From: Lachnospiraceae bacterium | Lineage (GTDB): Bacteria; Bacillota; Clostridia; Lachnospirales; Lachnospiraceae | Direction of reading: 5' to 3' | Assembly (NCBI GenBank): GCA_024684155.1 | Contig: JAIKXK010000265.1 | Location: 1 to 33,942, forward strand | Length of the DNA: 33,942 nucleotides | Shown here: positions 25,882-33,495 of the stretch, piece by piece | Position numbering within the stretch: the first letter of the stretch is position 1 | Layout of the letters: every line of letters begins with the position of its first letter | Made by a program: the position numbers and the translations under genes | The notes under the pieces: model-generated | Told to the model about the DNA's origin: nothing | Database searches by the model: none | What the model saw: the letters and a program-made list of their open reading frames with translations, nothing else

Positions 25882-27105
25882 ATGACTAAGGAAGAAGCAG
25901 TTCTTTTATTAAAAGAACATAACCAAGAACATGTATTAAAGTATTTTGATACTTTAAGTGAAATAGAACAAAAGGATCTTTTATGTCAAATCAAAGCAGT
26001 TGATTGGGAGATGATTGAAACAGCGAAGTCTGAAGATAACCAGAGCCGTGGGGAGATTACTCCCCTTGGCGCTGTTGAAATCAAAGAAATAGAAGAGCGT
26101 AGAGAAGAGTTTGTAGAAGAAGGATTAAAGGCAATTCGAGAAGGCAAGGTAGGAGCTATCTTACTAGCTGGTGGAATGGGAACACGACTTGGTTTTGATC
26201 AGCCAAAGGGAACTTATTCTATTGGAGAAACCAGAGATTTATCTATTTTTGAATGCTTAATCAATAATCTATTAAAAGTAACAGATATGGCACAGGCCTA
26301 TGTACCACTTTATGTGATGACTAGTGAAAAGAATCATGAAGCTACTGTAAAATTCTTTGAAGAAAAGAATTACTTCGGTTACCCTGAGGAAGATGTACAC
26401 TTCTTTATTCAGGATATGGCTCCTGCAGTGGATTATGACGGAAAGCTTTTACTAGAAGAAAAAGGCAGATTGGCAACCTCTCCAAATGGAAATGGTGGTT
26501 GGTTTACATCTTTACATAAGTCTGGATTATTAGACGATGTTCATAATCGTGGAGTTGAGTGGTTAAATATTTTTGCGGTAGATAATGTATTACAGCAAAT
26601 AGCGGACCCTGCTTTTATTGGTGCTACAATTTTAAGTGGCAAAGAGAGCGGAAGCAAAGTAGTTAGAAAAGCAGAACCTCAAGAACGAGTAGGTGTTTTA
26701 TGTGCTGAAAATGGAAGACCATCTATTGTGGAATACTATGAAATGACAGATGAGATGGCAAATCTTCGTGATGAAGATGGTGAACTTACCTATCGTTTCG
26801 GAGTGATCTTAAACTATTTATTCCGTGTAGATCGTTTGGAAGAAATTATGGCAAATCATATGCATGTACATGTGGTTGAAAAGAAGATTCCTTATATTAA
26901 TGAGGAGGGTGAACTTGTAAAGCCAGAGGAACCAAACGGATATAAGTTTGAAACATTAATCCTTGATATGATTAATATGATGGATTCAAACTTACCTTAT
27001 GAAGTAGTTCGTGAAAAAGAATTTGCACCTGTGAAAAATCTTCATGGAGTAGATTCTGTAGATAGTGCAAGAGAACTTTTAAAAGCAAATGGAGTTGAAC
27101 TTTAA
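25882..27105 (+). CDS. UDP-N-acetylhexosamine/UDP-sugar pyrophosphorylase (UDPGP type, AGX-like)
   Basis: A 407-aa nucleotidyltransferase of the UDPGP family, the type best known from eukaryotic AGX1/UAP1. It has ILLAGGMGTRLGFDQPKG (residues 93-110, with Lys109), the uracil/metal region NIFAVDNVLQQIADPAFIG, KVVRKAEPQERVGVL and IVEYYEM. It would make UDP-GlcNAc, UDP-GalNAc or UDP-Glc from UTP and the sugar-1-phosphate in the cytoplasm. AAGGAAAGGG upstream gives a good ribosome binding site. Its stop overlaps the start of the next gene (TAATG at 27103-27107), linking it tightly to the initiating glycosylphosphotransferase, whose donor it may supply. The specific sugar is not certain. Confidence 0.9.
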   Translation: MTKEEAVLLLKEHNQEHVLKYFDTLSEIEQKDLLCQIKAVDWEMIETAKSEDNQSRGEITPLGAVEIKEIEERREEFVEEGLKAIREGKVGAILLAGGMGTRLGFDQPKGTYSIGETRDLSIFECLINNLLKVTDMAQAYVPLYVMTSEKNHEATVKFFEEKNYFGYPEEDVHFFIQDMAPAVDYDGKLLLEEKGRLATSPNGNGGWFTSLHKSGLLDDVHNRGVEWLNIFAVDNVLQQIADPAFIGATILSGKESGSKVVRKAEPQERVGVLCAENGRPSIVEYYEMTDEMANLRDEDGELTYRFGVILNYLFRVDRLEEIMANHMHVHVVEKKIPYINEEGELVKPEEPNGYKFETLILDMINMMDSNLPYEVVREKEFAPVKNLHGVDSVDSARELLKANGVEL

Positions 27106-28514
27106 TGTACAGTGAAGGGAAACGAAGCTGGGTCAAACATTTAGATTTTACATTCTTAGATCTAATATGTTTGGAACTGTCCTTAATTTTGGCATATGCA
27201 TGGCGATTCGATGGAAAATGGCTTTTTGATGAAGACATTTATCAAAGATTGGCTGTGATGGTTCTTGTCATTCATATTGTAGTGGTGTTCTTTTTGGAAC
27301 CTTATAAAGGAATTCTACGAAGAAATAAATTCCAGGAATTTAGAGCCACGCTGACTTCAGCCGTAGTATGTTTCGGTGGAGTATTGGTGTATATGTATGC
27401 CATAAAACAATCCGTACTATACTCCCGTCAGTTATTGTTTGTGTTCTTGATTTTTTCCGTAATTATGATTTACACAGAACGTGTAATTTGGAAGCGAGTG
27501 ATTCGTGCCAGAAAACTTCAGGATAAAAACAAGGCCTTAATGACAGTGGTTGCAGAAAGCTCGAATGTTGAGCGATGCTTAAAAGAAATTGCTCAGAATA
27601 AATATACAAACTTTAAAGTTACCGGTGTTGTGGTTGTGGATCAATCCCTTGAAGGCACTTTGATCATGGGAATTCCTGTAATTGCAAATGCAGATAATTT
27701 TTTAGATTATGTACGAACTCATGTTGTAGATGAAGTATTCATTGATGGAAATACGAGAGAAAGTTCAGAGGCACTTGCCTCTGCTCTAGTAGAACTAGGT
27801 ACTACCGTACATATGAGTTTGGTTCATTCAAAGGTATTAGTTCCAAATCGTCAGCTAGACAATTATGGAAATTATGTAGTATTAACAAGCAGTATGCGAA
27901 TTGCTACCAATCGGCAGTTGTTTATAAAACGTACCATGGATATTTTGGGAAGCTTGATTGGATTAATATTAGTAGGAATTGCCTATATAGTGTTTGCACC
28001 TATTATTAAGATTCAATCTCCAGGTCCAGTTTTTTATAAACAGGTTCGTATTGGAAAGAATGGTAGAAGATTTAATTTCTATAAATTCAGATCTATGCAT
28101 GTAGGCGCAGATGCTATGTTGGATAAATTAAAAGAAGAAAACGAGATGAAGGGGAATATGTTTAAAATGGAAAACGATCCTCGAATCATCCCAATTGGGC
28201 ATTTTATGAGAAAGTATTCTATTGATGAGCTTCCTCAGTTTTGGAATGTGCTAAAAGGGGATATGAGTCTTGTTGGAACCCGTCCACCTACGGAAGACGA
28301 ATACGATATGTATGAGTATCATCACAAGGCACGTCTTGGCATTCGTCCTGGTCTTACAGGAATGTGGCAAGTTAGTGGAAGAAGTGATATAACAGACTTT
28401 GAAGAAGTGGTAGAACTTGATACAGAATACATTATGAACTGGACACTAGGTTTGGATATTAAGATTTTGTTTAAAACAGTAGGAGTTGTTTTTAGCGGAA
28501 AGGGTTCAAAGTAA
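27105..28514 (+). CDS. Polyprenyl glycosylphosphotransferase (initiating enzyme)
   Basis: A 469-aa WbaP/CpsE-type enzyme that transfers sugar-1-phosphate from a nucleotide sugar to undecaprenyl phosphate, starting glycan synthesis. The N-terminus has about four membrane helices (14-34, 50-66, 82-102, 108-126). A Rossmann-like CoA-binding-type domain (about 145-245) follows, then the catalytic domain from 273. There, KRTMDILGSLIGLILVG forms the membrane-embedded helix, PGPVFYKQVRIG and FYKFRSM follow, and catalytic Asp-Glu lie at D374-E375 in YSIDELPQFWN. GTRPP at 391-395 and RPGLTGMWQVSGRS complete the family signature. The start codon overlaps the stop of the preceding pyrophosphorylase gene by one base. 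It may prime the polymer built by the upstream operon. Confidence 0.95.
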   Translation: MYSEGKRSWVKHLDFTFLDLICLELSLILAYAWRFDGKWLFDEDIYQRLAVMVLVIHIVVVFFLEPYKGILRRNKFQEFRATLTSAVVCFGGVLVYMYAIKQSVLYSRQLLFVFLIFSVIMIYTERVIWKRVIRARKLQDKNKALMTVVAESSNVERCLKEIAQNKYTNFKVTGVVVVDQSLEGTLIMGIPVIANADNFLDYVRTHVVDEVFIDGNTRESSEALASALVELGTTVHMSLVHSKVLVPNRQLDNYGNYVVLTSSMRIATNRQLFIKRTMDILGSLIGLILVGIAYIVFAPIIKIQSPGPVFYKQVRIGKNGRRFNFYKFRSMHVGADAMLDKLKEENEMKGNMFKMENDPRIIPIGHFMRKYSIDELPQFWNVLKGDMSLVGTRPPTEDEYDMYEYHHKARLGIRPGLTGMWQVSGRSDITDFEEVVELDTEYIMNWTLGLDIKILFKTVGVVFSGKGSK

Positions 28515-29825
28515 TTGGCTGCAAAATTTACCGTTTTAATTCGTACATTTGGAACGAATCTTTCTTACTATAGAGATTGTTTGGAATCCTTAAACGCTCT
28601 AAGCTTTGAAAACTGGGAACTCATCATATTAGATGAAACGAATTCTCAGGAAGTAGAGTGGCTGACAGAGGAAATGTTTCCAGAGGAAAATCGAGTAGTA
28701 TATCGTAAGATTAAACATAAACATGGATTCGCCTATGCTTATAACATAGGCGTTCATTTTGCCTCTGGTGATTATATTATTTTATTAGGACAACACGATC
28801 GTTTGTCGGGTAATACGCTAGAAGCATTAAATAAAAAAGTAAAGGACTATGAAATTGTCTATAGCGATCATGATGAGTTAATCGAATCAAATCGTATGCA
28901 TCCTCATTTTAAACCTGATTATAATGAGGAACTTTTAAGACATGGTCCCTACATAGGAAGCTTTCTTTGTTTTCGAAAGAATCTATGCATGAAGATGGGT
29001 GAGTTTCACGAAAAGTTAGAATACTACCCCATGTATGATTTCTTATTTCGATGTGTGGAAGCAAAAATTCAAGTGGGACACATACCGGCACTGCTCTATC
29101 ATGAACGTGTGGTAGATGAGATGATACCAAAGGAGCGAAAAGAAAAAATGCTTCGCGAGTATGCAACCATAGTCTTAGCACATATCAGGCGAAAAGGCTT
29201 AGATGCTAGTGTAGTACCGGAAAAGAAAAACAGATTTCTCGATGTGGAATATAAGGCAGATTTTTATAAGAATCATCGAAATGAATATTTGTTTTTGCAT
29301 GAAAAGGGAGTCCGAATCCGCGGAAAAAAATATATGCAAAAATTATACAGTGTTTTATCACAGCCTGATGTTGGTGTGGTAGGCATCCGATTTTTGCACT
29401 ATGATTTCACAAATGATAATTGCGGATACATTTATGGTAATGAGGGAATTGCATACCCAGCCTGTTATAACAAAAGTGTTTTTTCAACTGGATATGAGAA
29501 CCGTGCTATTATACCTGCAGATGTAAGTATGGTAGATGCGGGCTGCTGTATGATAGATGCAAAACTTTACCGTCACATAGGAGGGTTTGGCGCAAATCTT
29601 GATGGCAGAGACATTATGTTGGATTTTTGCCTAAAAGCAAGAGATGCTGGACGACGTGTGGTATACTTACCAGATGTGGTTGCATATCGGAAAATAGGCA
29701 ATACCATCAGTACGCAAAGTTCAAATGGATTAATTATGGAACGTTGGCATGATAAGTTAAAAGCCGGGGATCCATTCTATAATGAGAATTTGCCTTTGGG
29801 ACTGGATAATTATGAATTGTATTAG
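28515..29825 (+). CDS. Tandem GT2 glycosyltransferase (second module incomplete)
   Basis: A 436-aa protein. Residues 5-210 form a family 2 glycosyltransferase module: KFTVLIRTFG, YRDCLESLNALSFENWELIILDET, HGFAYAYNIG, YIILLGQHDRLSGNTL as the metal-site strand, and YSDHDELIES followed by HFKPDYNEELLRHGPYIGSF. Residues 250-436 match only the C-terminal half of a second module (VGVVGIRFLHYD, VSMVDAGCCMIDAKLY, DIMLDFCLKARDAGRRVVY). The first module's DxD position reads QHD. The start is TTG 28515 directly after the previous TAA, with GGAAAGGG at 28497-28504 upstream. It probably adds an early sugar to the undecaprenyl-linked primer made by the preceding gene's product. Donor is unknown. Confidence 0.83.
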   Translation: MAAKFTVLIRTFGTNLSYYRDCLESLNALSFENWELIILDETNSQEVEWLTEEMFPEENRVVYRKIKHKHGFAYAYNIGVHFASGDYIILLGQHDRLSGNTLEALNKKVKDYEIVYSDHDELIESNRMHPHFKPDYNEELLRHGPYIGSFLCFRKNLCMKMGEFHEKLEYYPMYDFLFRCVEAKIQVGHIPALLYHERVVDEMIPKERKEKMLREYATIVLAHIRRKGLDASVVPEKKNRFLDVEYKADFYKNHRNEYLFLHEKGVRIRGKKYMQKLYSVLSQPDVGVVGIRFLHYDFTNDNCGYIYGNEGIAYPACYNKSVFSTGYENRAIIPADVSMVDAGCCMIDAKLYRHIGGFGANLDGRDIMLDFCLKARDAGRRVVYLPDVVAYRKIGNTISTQSSNGLIMERWHDKLKAGDPFYNENLPLGLDNYELY

Positions 29826-29838
29826 TGAGGACTTTATT

Positions 29839-30924
29839 ATGGCTAAGAAAGCTACAAAGAAAATGTCAAAAAAACAGATGAAAAGAAAAAAGCAAAAGAA
29901 AATACTTATAATTGAGTTTGTCATCCTTTTAGTACTTCTTGTTGTTTTATTCGTATGGGTGAAATTTGGAAAGATTGATTTTAACTCTTTGAGAGACATT
30001 GCAACAAATAACCTAGATGACGATACAAAAGAATTATTAGATGGATATACCACCATTGCACTATTTGGGGTGGATAATCGTAGTGTTGGAGACTATGATA
30101 CAGGAAATTCTGATAGTATTATGATCTGTAGCATTAATAATGATACAAAAGAAGTAAAGATTGTTTCTGTTTATCGTGATACCTTTATGGATGTGGATGG
30201 TGAAGGAACTCTTAGAAAATGTAACTATGCATACAATCATGGTGGTGTAGAAGAAGCAATTGAAATGCTAAATAGAAACCTGGATTTAGATATTCAAAAC
30301 TATGTAACTGTAGATTTCTATGCATTGGCAGAAGCTGTTGATTCTGTTGGTGGAATCACTTTACCAGAGGGACTTGGTACGGAGGAGGCAGAATATGTTA
30401 ACTCCTATATTGGTGAAGTTGCTGCTGTTACAGGAAAGACTGGAAATAATGTAAGTGCAGGACAGACAGAATTAGATGGTGTTCAGGCTGTTGCCTATTG
30501 CCGAGTACGTTATACTTCCGGCGGAGATTTTAAGCGTGCGGAAAGACAGCGTACTGTAGTAAACTGTTTGGTAGAAGAAGTGAAAGGAGCAAGCATCTTT
30601 GAATTAAACGATTTAGTAGATGGAATTCTTCCATATATTTCTACAAGCTTAACAGCATCCAATATTATGGGTATGGCTACAGCGATGCAGGATTATACAT
30701 TAGCAGATACCCATGGATTCCCATTTACTATGAGAACAGAAACCTATGGATCTAACCCAGGTTCGGTAGATGTACCATGTACATTGGAAACGAATGTTTC
30801 TGAGTTGTACCAATATTTATTTGGGGAAGAACATACCGCATCCACAGAATTACAGGAAATATCAGATGCGATTGTAAACTACACTGGATTTACAGAATCT
30901 TCTGCTGTAGATTACGGCTATTAA
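29839..30924 (+). CDS. LytR-CpsA-Psr (LCP) family glycan ligase
   Basis: A 361-aa protein with a very basic N-terminus (Lys-rich residues 3-21), one membrane helix (22-42) and an extracellular LCP domain (about 72-240). Key residues of the pyrophosphate-binding pocket are present: LFGVDNR (D79, R81), NSDSIMI (D92) and SVYRDT (R113, D114). LCP enzymes move wall glycans from undecaprenyl pyrophosphate to peptidoglycan, so this is the likely attachment step for the polysaccharide. ATG 29839 is chosen over an upstream in-frame ATG at 29782 because GTGAGGA lies 7 nt before it and the extra residues overlap the preceding gene. It ends the unit, followed by a strong terminator. Confidence 0.94.
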   Translation: MAKKATKKMSKKQMKRKKQKKILIIEFVILLVLLVVLFVWVKFGKIDFNSLRDIATNNLDDDTKELLDGYTTIALFGVDNRSVGDYDTGNSDSIMICSINNDTKEVKIVSVYRDTFMDVDGEGTLRKCNYAYNHGGVEEAIEMLNRNLDLDIQNYVTVDFYALAEAVDSVGGITLPEGLGTEEAEYVNSYIGEVAAVTGKTGNNVSAGQTELDGVQAVAYCRVRYTSGGDFKRAERQRTVVNCLVEEVKGASIFELNDLVDGILPYISTSLTASNIMGMATAMQDYTLADTHGFPFTMRTETYGSNPGSVDVPCTLETNVSELYQYLFGEEHTASTELQEISDAIVNYTGFTESSAVDYGY

Positions 30925-30938
30925 GATGGAATCATTTG

Positions 30939-30967
30939 AAAGGTGGTATTTTTATACCACCTTTTTT
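30939..30967 (+). terminator. Intrinsic terminator after the LCP gene
   Basis: Perfect 11-bp arms at 30939-30949 and 30954-30964 (AAAGGTGGTAT and its complement) enclose a TTTT loop and run into a T-rich tail. It begins 14 nt after the LCP stop codon and closes the transcription unit. Confidence 0.93.
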
Positions 30968-30976
30968 CTTTTCTTA

Positions 30977-31013
30977 AATTTGTCAAAAGTTTTTCACAAA
31001 TTTGACACAAATT
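30977..31013. promoter_or_regulatory. Candidate operator upstream of htrA
   Basis: CACAAATT occurs twice as a direct repeat (30995-31002 and 31006-31013), 11 bp apart, one helical turn. An inverted near-copy AATTTGTC lies at 30977-30984. The repeats overlap the likely -35 element, a position suited to a response regulator or stress repressor. No binding protein is encoded in the window. Confidence 0.35.
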
Positions 31014-31031
31014 GATTGTAGACTAACTAAT
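31002..31031 (+). promoter_or_regulatory. Likely promoter of htrA
   Basis: A consensus -35 TTGACA at 31002-31007 is followed after 18 bp by ACTAAT at 31026-31031, a fair -10. It lies after the LCP terminator and 39 nt before the htrA start, consistent with independent transcription. The -10 is the weak part of the call. Confidence 0.5.
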
Positions 31032-31070
31032 GTAAAAAACAAAAAAGTATTTTGAAGGGAGTCTGATTCG

Positions 31071-32420
31071 ATGAATTACCAATACTATGAATACAACTCA
31101 AATGATAACGGCTCAGGGGATCAAGAACCAAATTATGGAGGAGGATACAATCCGTATCAGGATCCTGTTAAACCGAAAAAACCAAAAAAGGAACGTCCTT
31201 TTTTAAAAACCATAGGGAAGGTAGTAGCCATTGCTTTAGTTTTTGGACTAGTGGCTGGTTGTGCATTTGAAGGTGCAAGCTATCTTACGTCTAAGAAATT
31301 AGGAACGGATGAAGAAGTTACATCTACAGCTACTACATTGACATCAGGAGATGGCAGTGTGGATTCTACTGCAACATCCTCTGCCATTACAGTAACAGAT
31401 GTTTCAGATATTGCTGAAAATGTTATGCCTGCCATTGTACAGGTAACAAACATGTCCATTGTGGAATATAGAAGTTGGTTCGGCCAGAATTATCAGGAAG
31501 AATCTGAATCAGCTGGTTCCGGAATTATTATCAGTCAGGACGACACTTATTTATATATTGCAACAAATAACCATGTAGTAGAAGGCGCAACAACATTAAC
31601 GATTACATTTTGTGATGATACAGCAGTTGAAGCTGAGATTCAGGGAACAGACGCCCAGACAGATTTAGCTGTTGTAAAGGTAAAGGTTGCTGAAATTGAA
31701 GAGGATACCTTAAACACTATTAAGGTTGCAACTTTAGGATCTTCTGATGACCTAAAGGTAGGCTCATCCGCTGTTGTTATTGGTAACGCCCTAGGTTATG
31801 GACAGTCAGTAACAACAGGTGTTATTTCAGCCTTGGATCGAGACGTTAGTTTTGAAAATTCAGATGGATCTACTTATACACAGACCTTAATTCAAACCGA
31901 TGCTGCAGTAAACCCAGGTAACTCTGGTGGAGCACTTTTGAATATGAATGGTGAGGTTATCGGAATTGTATCAGCAAAATATTCGGATACAGATGTAGAA
32001 GGAATGGGATATGCAATTCCAATTTCAACTGCTACTTCAGTTATTGAAAGTTTAATGTCTGGAGAAGAAGTAACTACAGATGAAGATACAACAGAGGTAA
32101 CAGGTAATGGAGCTTATCTTGGTATTGCGGGAGTAGATTTAGATTCCCAGACAGCATACCAGTACAGCATGCCAACAGGTGTTTATGTAGCACAGGTTGT
32201 TTCTGGAAGTGGTTCTGAAGAGGCTGGAATTGTAAAAGGTGATGTGATTACAGCATTTAATGGTACAGAGATTACATCCATGGCAGAACTTCAGGAACTA
32301 TTAGCACAATGCAACCCTGGAGATACCGTAAGTGTATCTATTGCTCAGGCTGCAAATAATTATGCAATTACCACTGTTAATGTTACACTTGGTGAGCAGG
32401 AAACGACTACGGAAGAGTAG
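31071..32420 (+). CDS. htrA: HtrA/DegP-like membrane-anchored serine protease with PDZ domain
   Basis: A 449-aa envelope quality-control protease. The N-terminal 45 residues are cytoplasmic and rich in Asn, Gly, Tyr and Pro, then Lys/Pro. One membrane helix follows (about 48-67), then a Ser/Thr-rich linker. The trypsin-like domain carries the full triad: His168 in NNHVVEGA, Asp198 in TDLAVVKV and Ser285 in NPGNSGGALL. A single PDZ domain (about 345-440; AYLGIAGVDL, GVYVAQVVSGSGSEEAGI, GDVITAFNGTEI) follows. It should degrade or handle misfolded exported proteins. AAGGGAG precedes ATG 31071. It has its own promoter region and terminator, so its placement beside the glycan genes may reflect envelope stress rather than a shared pathway. 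Confidence 0.95.
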   Translation: MNYQYYEYNSNDNGSGDQEPNYGGGYNPYQDPVKPKKPKKERPFLKTIGKVVAIALVFGLVAGCAFEGASYLTSKKLGTDEEVTSTATTLTSGDGSVDSTATSSAITVTDVSDIAENVMPAIVQVTNMSIVEYRSWFGQNYQEESESAGSGIIISQDDTYLYIATNNHVVEGATTLTITFCDDTAVEAEIQGTDAQTDLAVVKVKVAEIEEDTLNTIKVATLGSSDDLKVGSSAVVIGNALGYGQSVTTGVISALDRDVSFENSDGSTYTQTLIQTDAAVNPGNSGGALLNMNGEVIGIVSAKYSDTDVEGMGYAIPISTATSVIESLMSGEEVTTDEDTTEVTGNGAYLGIAGVDLDSQTAYQYSMPTGVYVAQVVSGSGSEEAGIVKGDVITAFNGTEITSMAELQELLAQCNPGDTVSVSIAQAANNYAITTVNVTLGEQETTTEE

Positions 32421-32444
32421 TTCATAGTTTTAATAAAAAGAAAT

Positions 32445-32494
32445 GGGACTTTAAAATTTCCTTATGAAAAAGAGGGATTTTAAAGTCCCTTTTT
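32445..32494 (+). terminator. Intrinsic terminator after htrA
   Basis: Perfect 13-bp arms at 32445-32457 and 32477-32489 (GGGACTTTAAAAT and its complement) with a loop of about 19 nt are followed by five T residues (32490-32494). It starts 24 nt after the htrA stop. Confidence 0.9.
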
Positions 32495-32497
32495 AGT

Positions 32498-32525
32498 TTC
32501 ACAATAAGGCAAGTTGTTGTATAAT
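32498..32525 (+). promoter_or_regulatory. Promoter of the carbamate kinase gene
   Basis: TTCACA at 32498-32503 (five of six matches to the -35 consensus) is separated by 16 bp from a perfect TATAAT at 32520-32525. It lies directly after the htrA terminator and about 30 nt before the next start codon, which has AGGAGG as ribosome binding site. Confidence 0.7.
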
Positions 32526-32555
32526 CGTATTATATTTTCCTAGGAGGAAGGACTT

Positions 32556-33482
32556 ATGAAGAAAAAAATAGTAATTGCACTCGGACATAATGCATTAGGC
32601 ACTACTTTGCCAGAACAGCAGGAAGCAATCAAAAATACAGCAAAAGCGATTGCAGCCTTTGTAGAACAGGAATATCAGGTGGTAATTACACATTCTAACG
32701 GACCACAGGTAGGAATGATTCATACAGCTATGTCAGAATTTGCAAAGGCACATAGTGATTATACTGCAACACCTATGAGTGTATGTTCAGCTATGTCTCA
32801 GGGCTATATTGGATATGATTTGCAAAACGGAATTCGAAGCGAGTTAATTAGTCGTGGAATTTATAAAACAGTTTCTACAGTCCTTACTCAGGTAACAGTA
32901 GATCCTTATGATGAAGCTTTCTATAAACCAGGAAAGCAGATTGGCCGTATTCTTTCAAAAGAAGAAGCAGCACAGGAAGAAGCAAAAGGAAATCACGTAA
33001 CAGAAGTAGAGGGCGGATACCGCCGAGTGGTTGCTACACCAAAGCCTATGGAAGTGGTGGAACTTGATTCTATTAAAGCACTTTTAGATGCAGATCAGGT
33101 TGTGATTGCCTGCGGAGGTGGTGGTATTCCAGTACTTGCTCAGGGACATAATTTAAAGGGCGCATCTGCTGTTATTGAAAAGGATACAGCAGCAGGATTT
33201 TTAGCAGATCAGATTGAAGCAGAAATGCTTGTAATCTTAACTGGTGTGGAGAAGGTTTCATTGCATTATGGTATGCCAGATGAAAAACCAGTAGATTATA
33301 TTTCTGTTGCAGATGCAAAAGAAATGCTTGCAAATGGTGAGTTTGAAGCTCAGACTATGGCGCCTAAGATTCAGGCAGCTGTGGATTATATTGGGGATTC
33401 AGCAGTTCGTAAAACTTTAATTACAAAATTAACTTCCGAGTCAGTAGTTGGTGAAAAAACCGGAACTATGATTGGAAAGTAA
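32556..33482 (+). CDS. arcC: Carbamate kinase
   Basis: The enzyme interconverts carbamoyl phosphate plus ADP with carbamate plus ATP. Its 308 aa match the usual length. The N-terminal phosphate-binding loop reads VIALGHNALG (residues 6-15), with His where many members have Gly. THSNGPQVGMI, SQGYIGYDLQ, VTQVTVD-like LTQVTVDPYDEAF and KPGKQIGRI follow. The nucleotide site continues with ACGGGGIPV, GASAVIEKDTAAGFLA and the LTGVEKVSL segment. No arginine deiminase, ornithine carbamoyltransferase or antiporter gene lies nearby, so its substrate may come from another pathway such as purine or allantoin/oxamate breakdown; that is inference. It is followed after 13 nt by pyruvate kinase. Confidence 0.95.
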   Translation: MKKKIVIALGHNALGTTLPEQQEAIKNTAKAIAAFVEQEYQVVITHSNGPQVGMIHTAMSEFAKAHSDYTATPMSVCSAMSQGYIGYDLQNGIRSELISRGIYKTVSTVLTQVTVDPYDEAFYKPGKQIGRILSKEEAAQEEAKGNHVTEVEGGYRRVVATPKPMEVVELDSIKALLDADQVVIACGGGGIPVLAQGHNLKGASAVIEKDTAAGFLADQIEAEMLVILTGVEKVSLHYGMPDEKPVDYISVADAKEMLANGEFEAQTMAPKIQAAVDYIGDSAVRKTLITKLTSESVVGEKTGTMIGK

Positions 33483-33495
33483 GAAAGGTTATAAG

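Noticed and set aside
30977..31013. CtsR heat-shock operator upstream of htrA
   Set aside because: CtsR sites are direct heptad repeats of GGTCAAA; here GTCAAA occurs once on each strand in inverted orientation and without the leading G.
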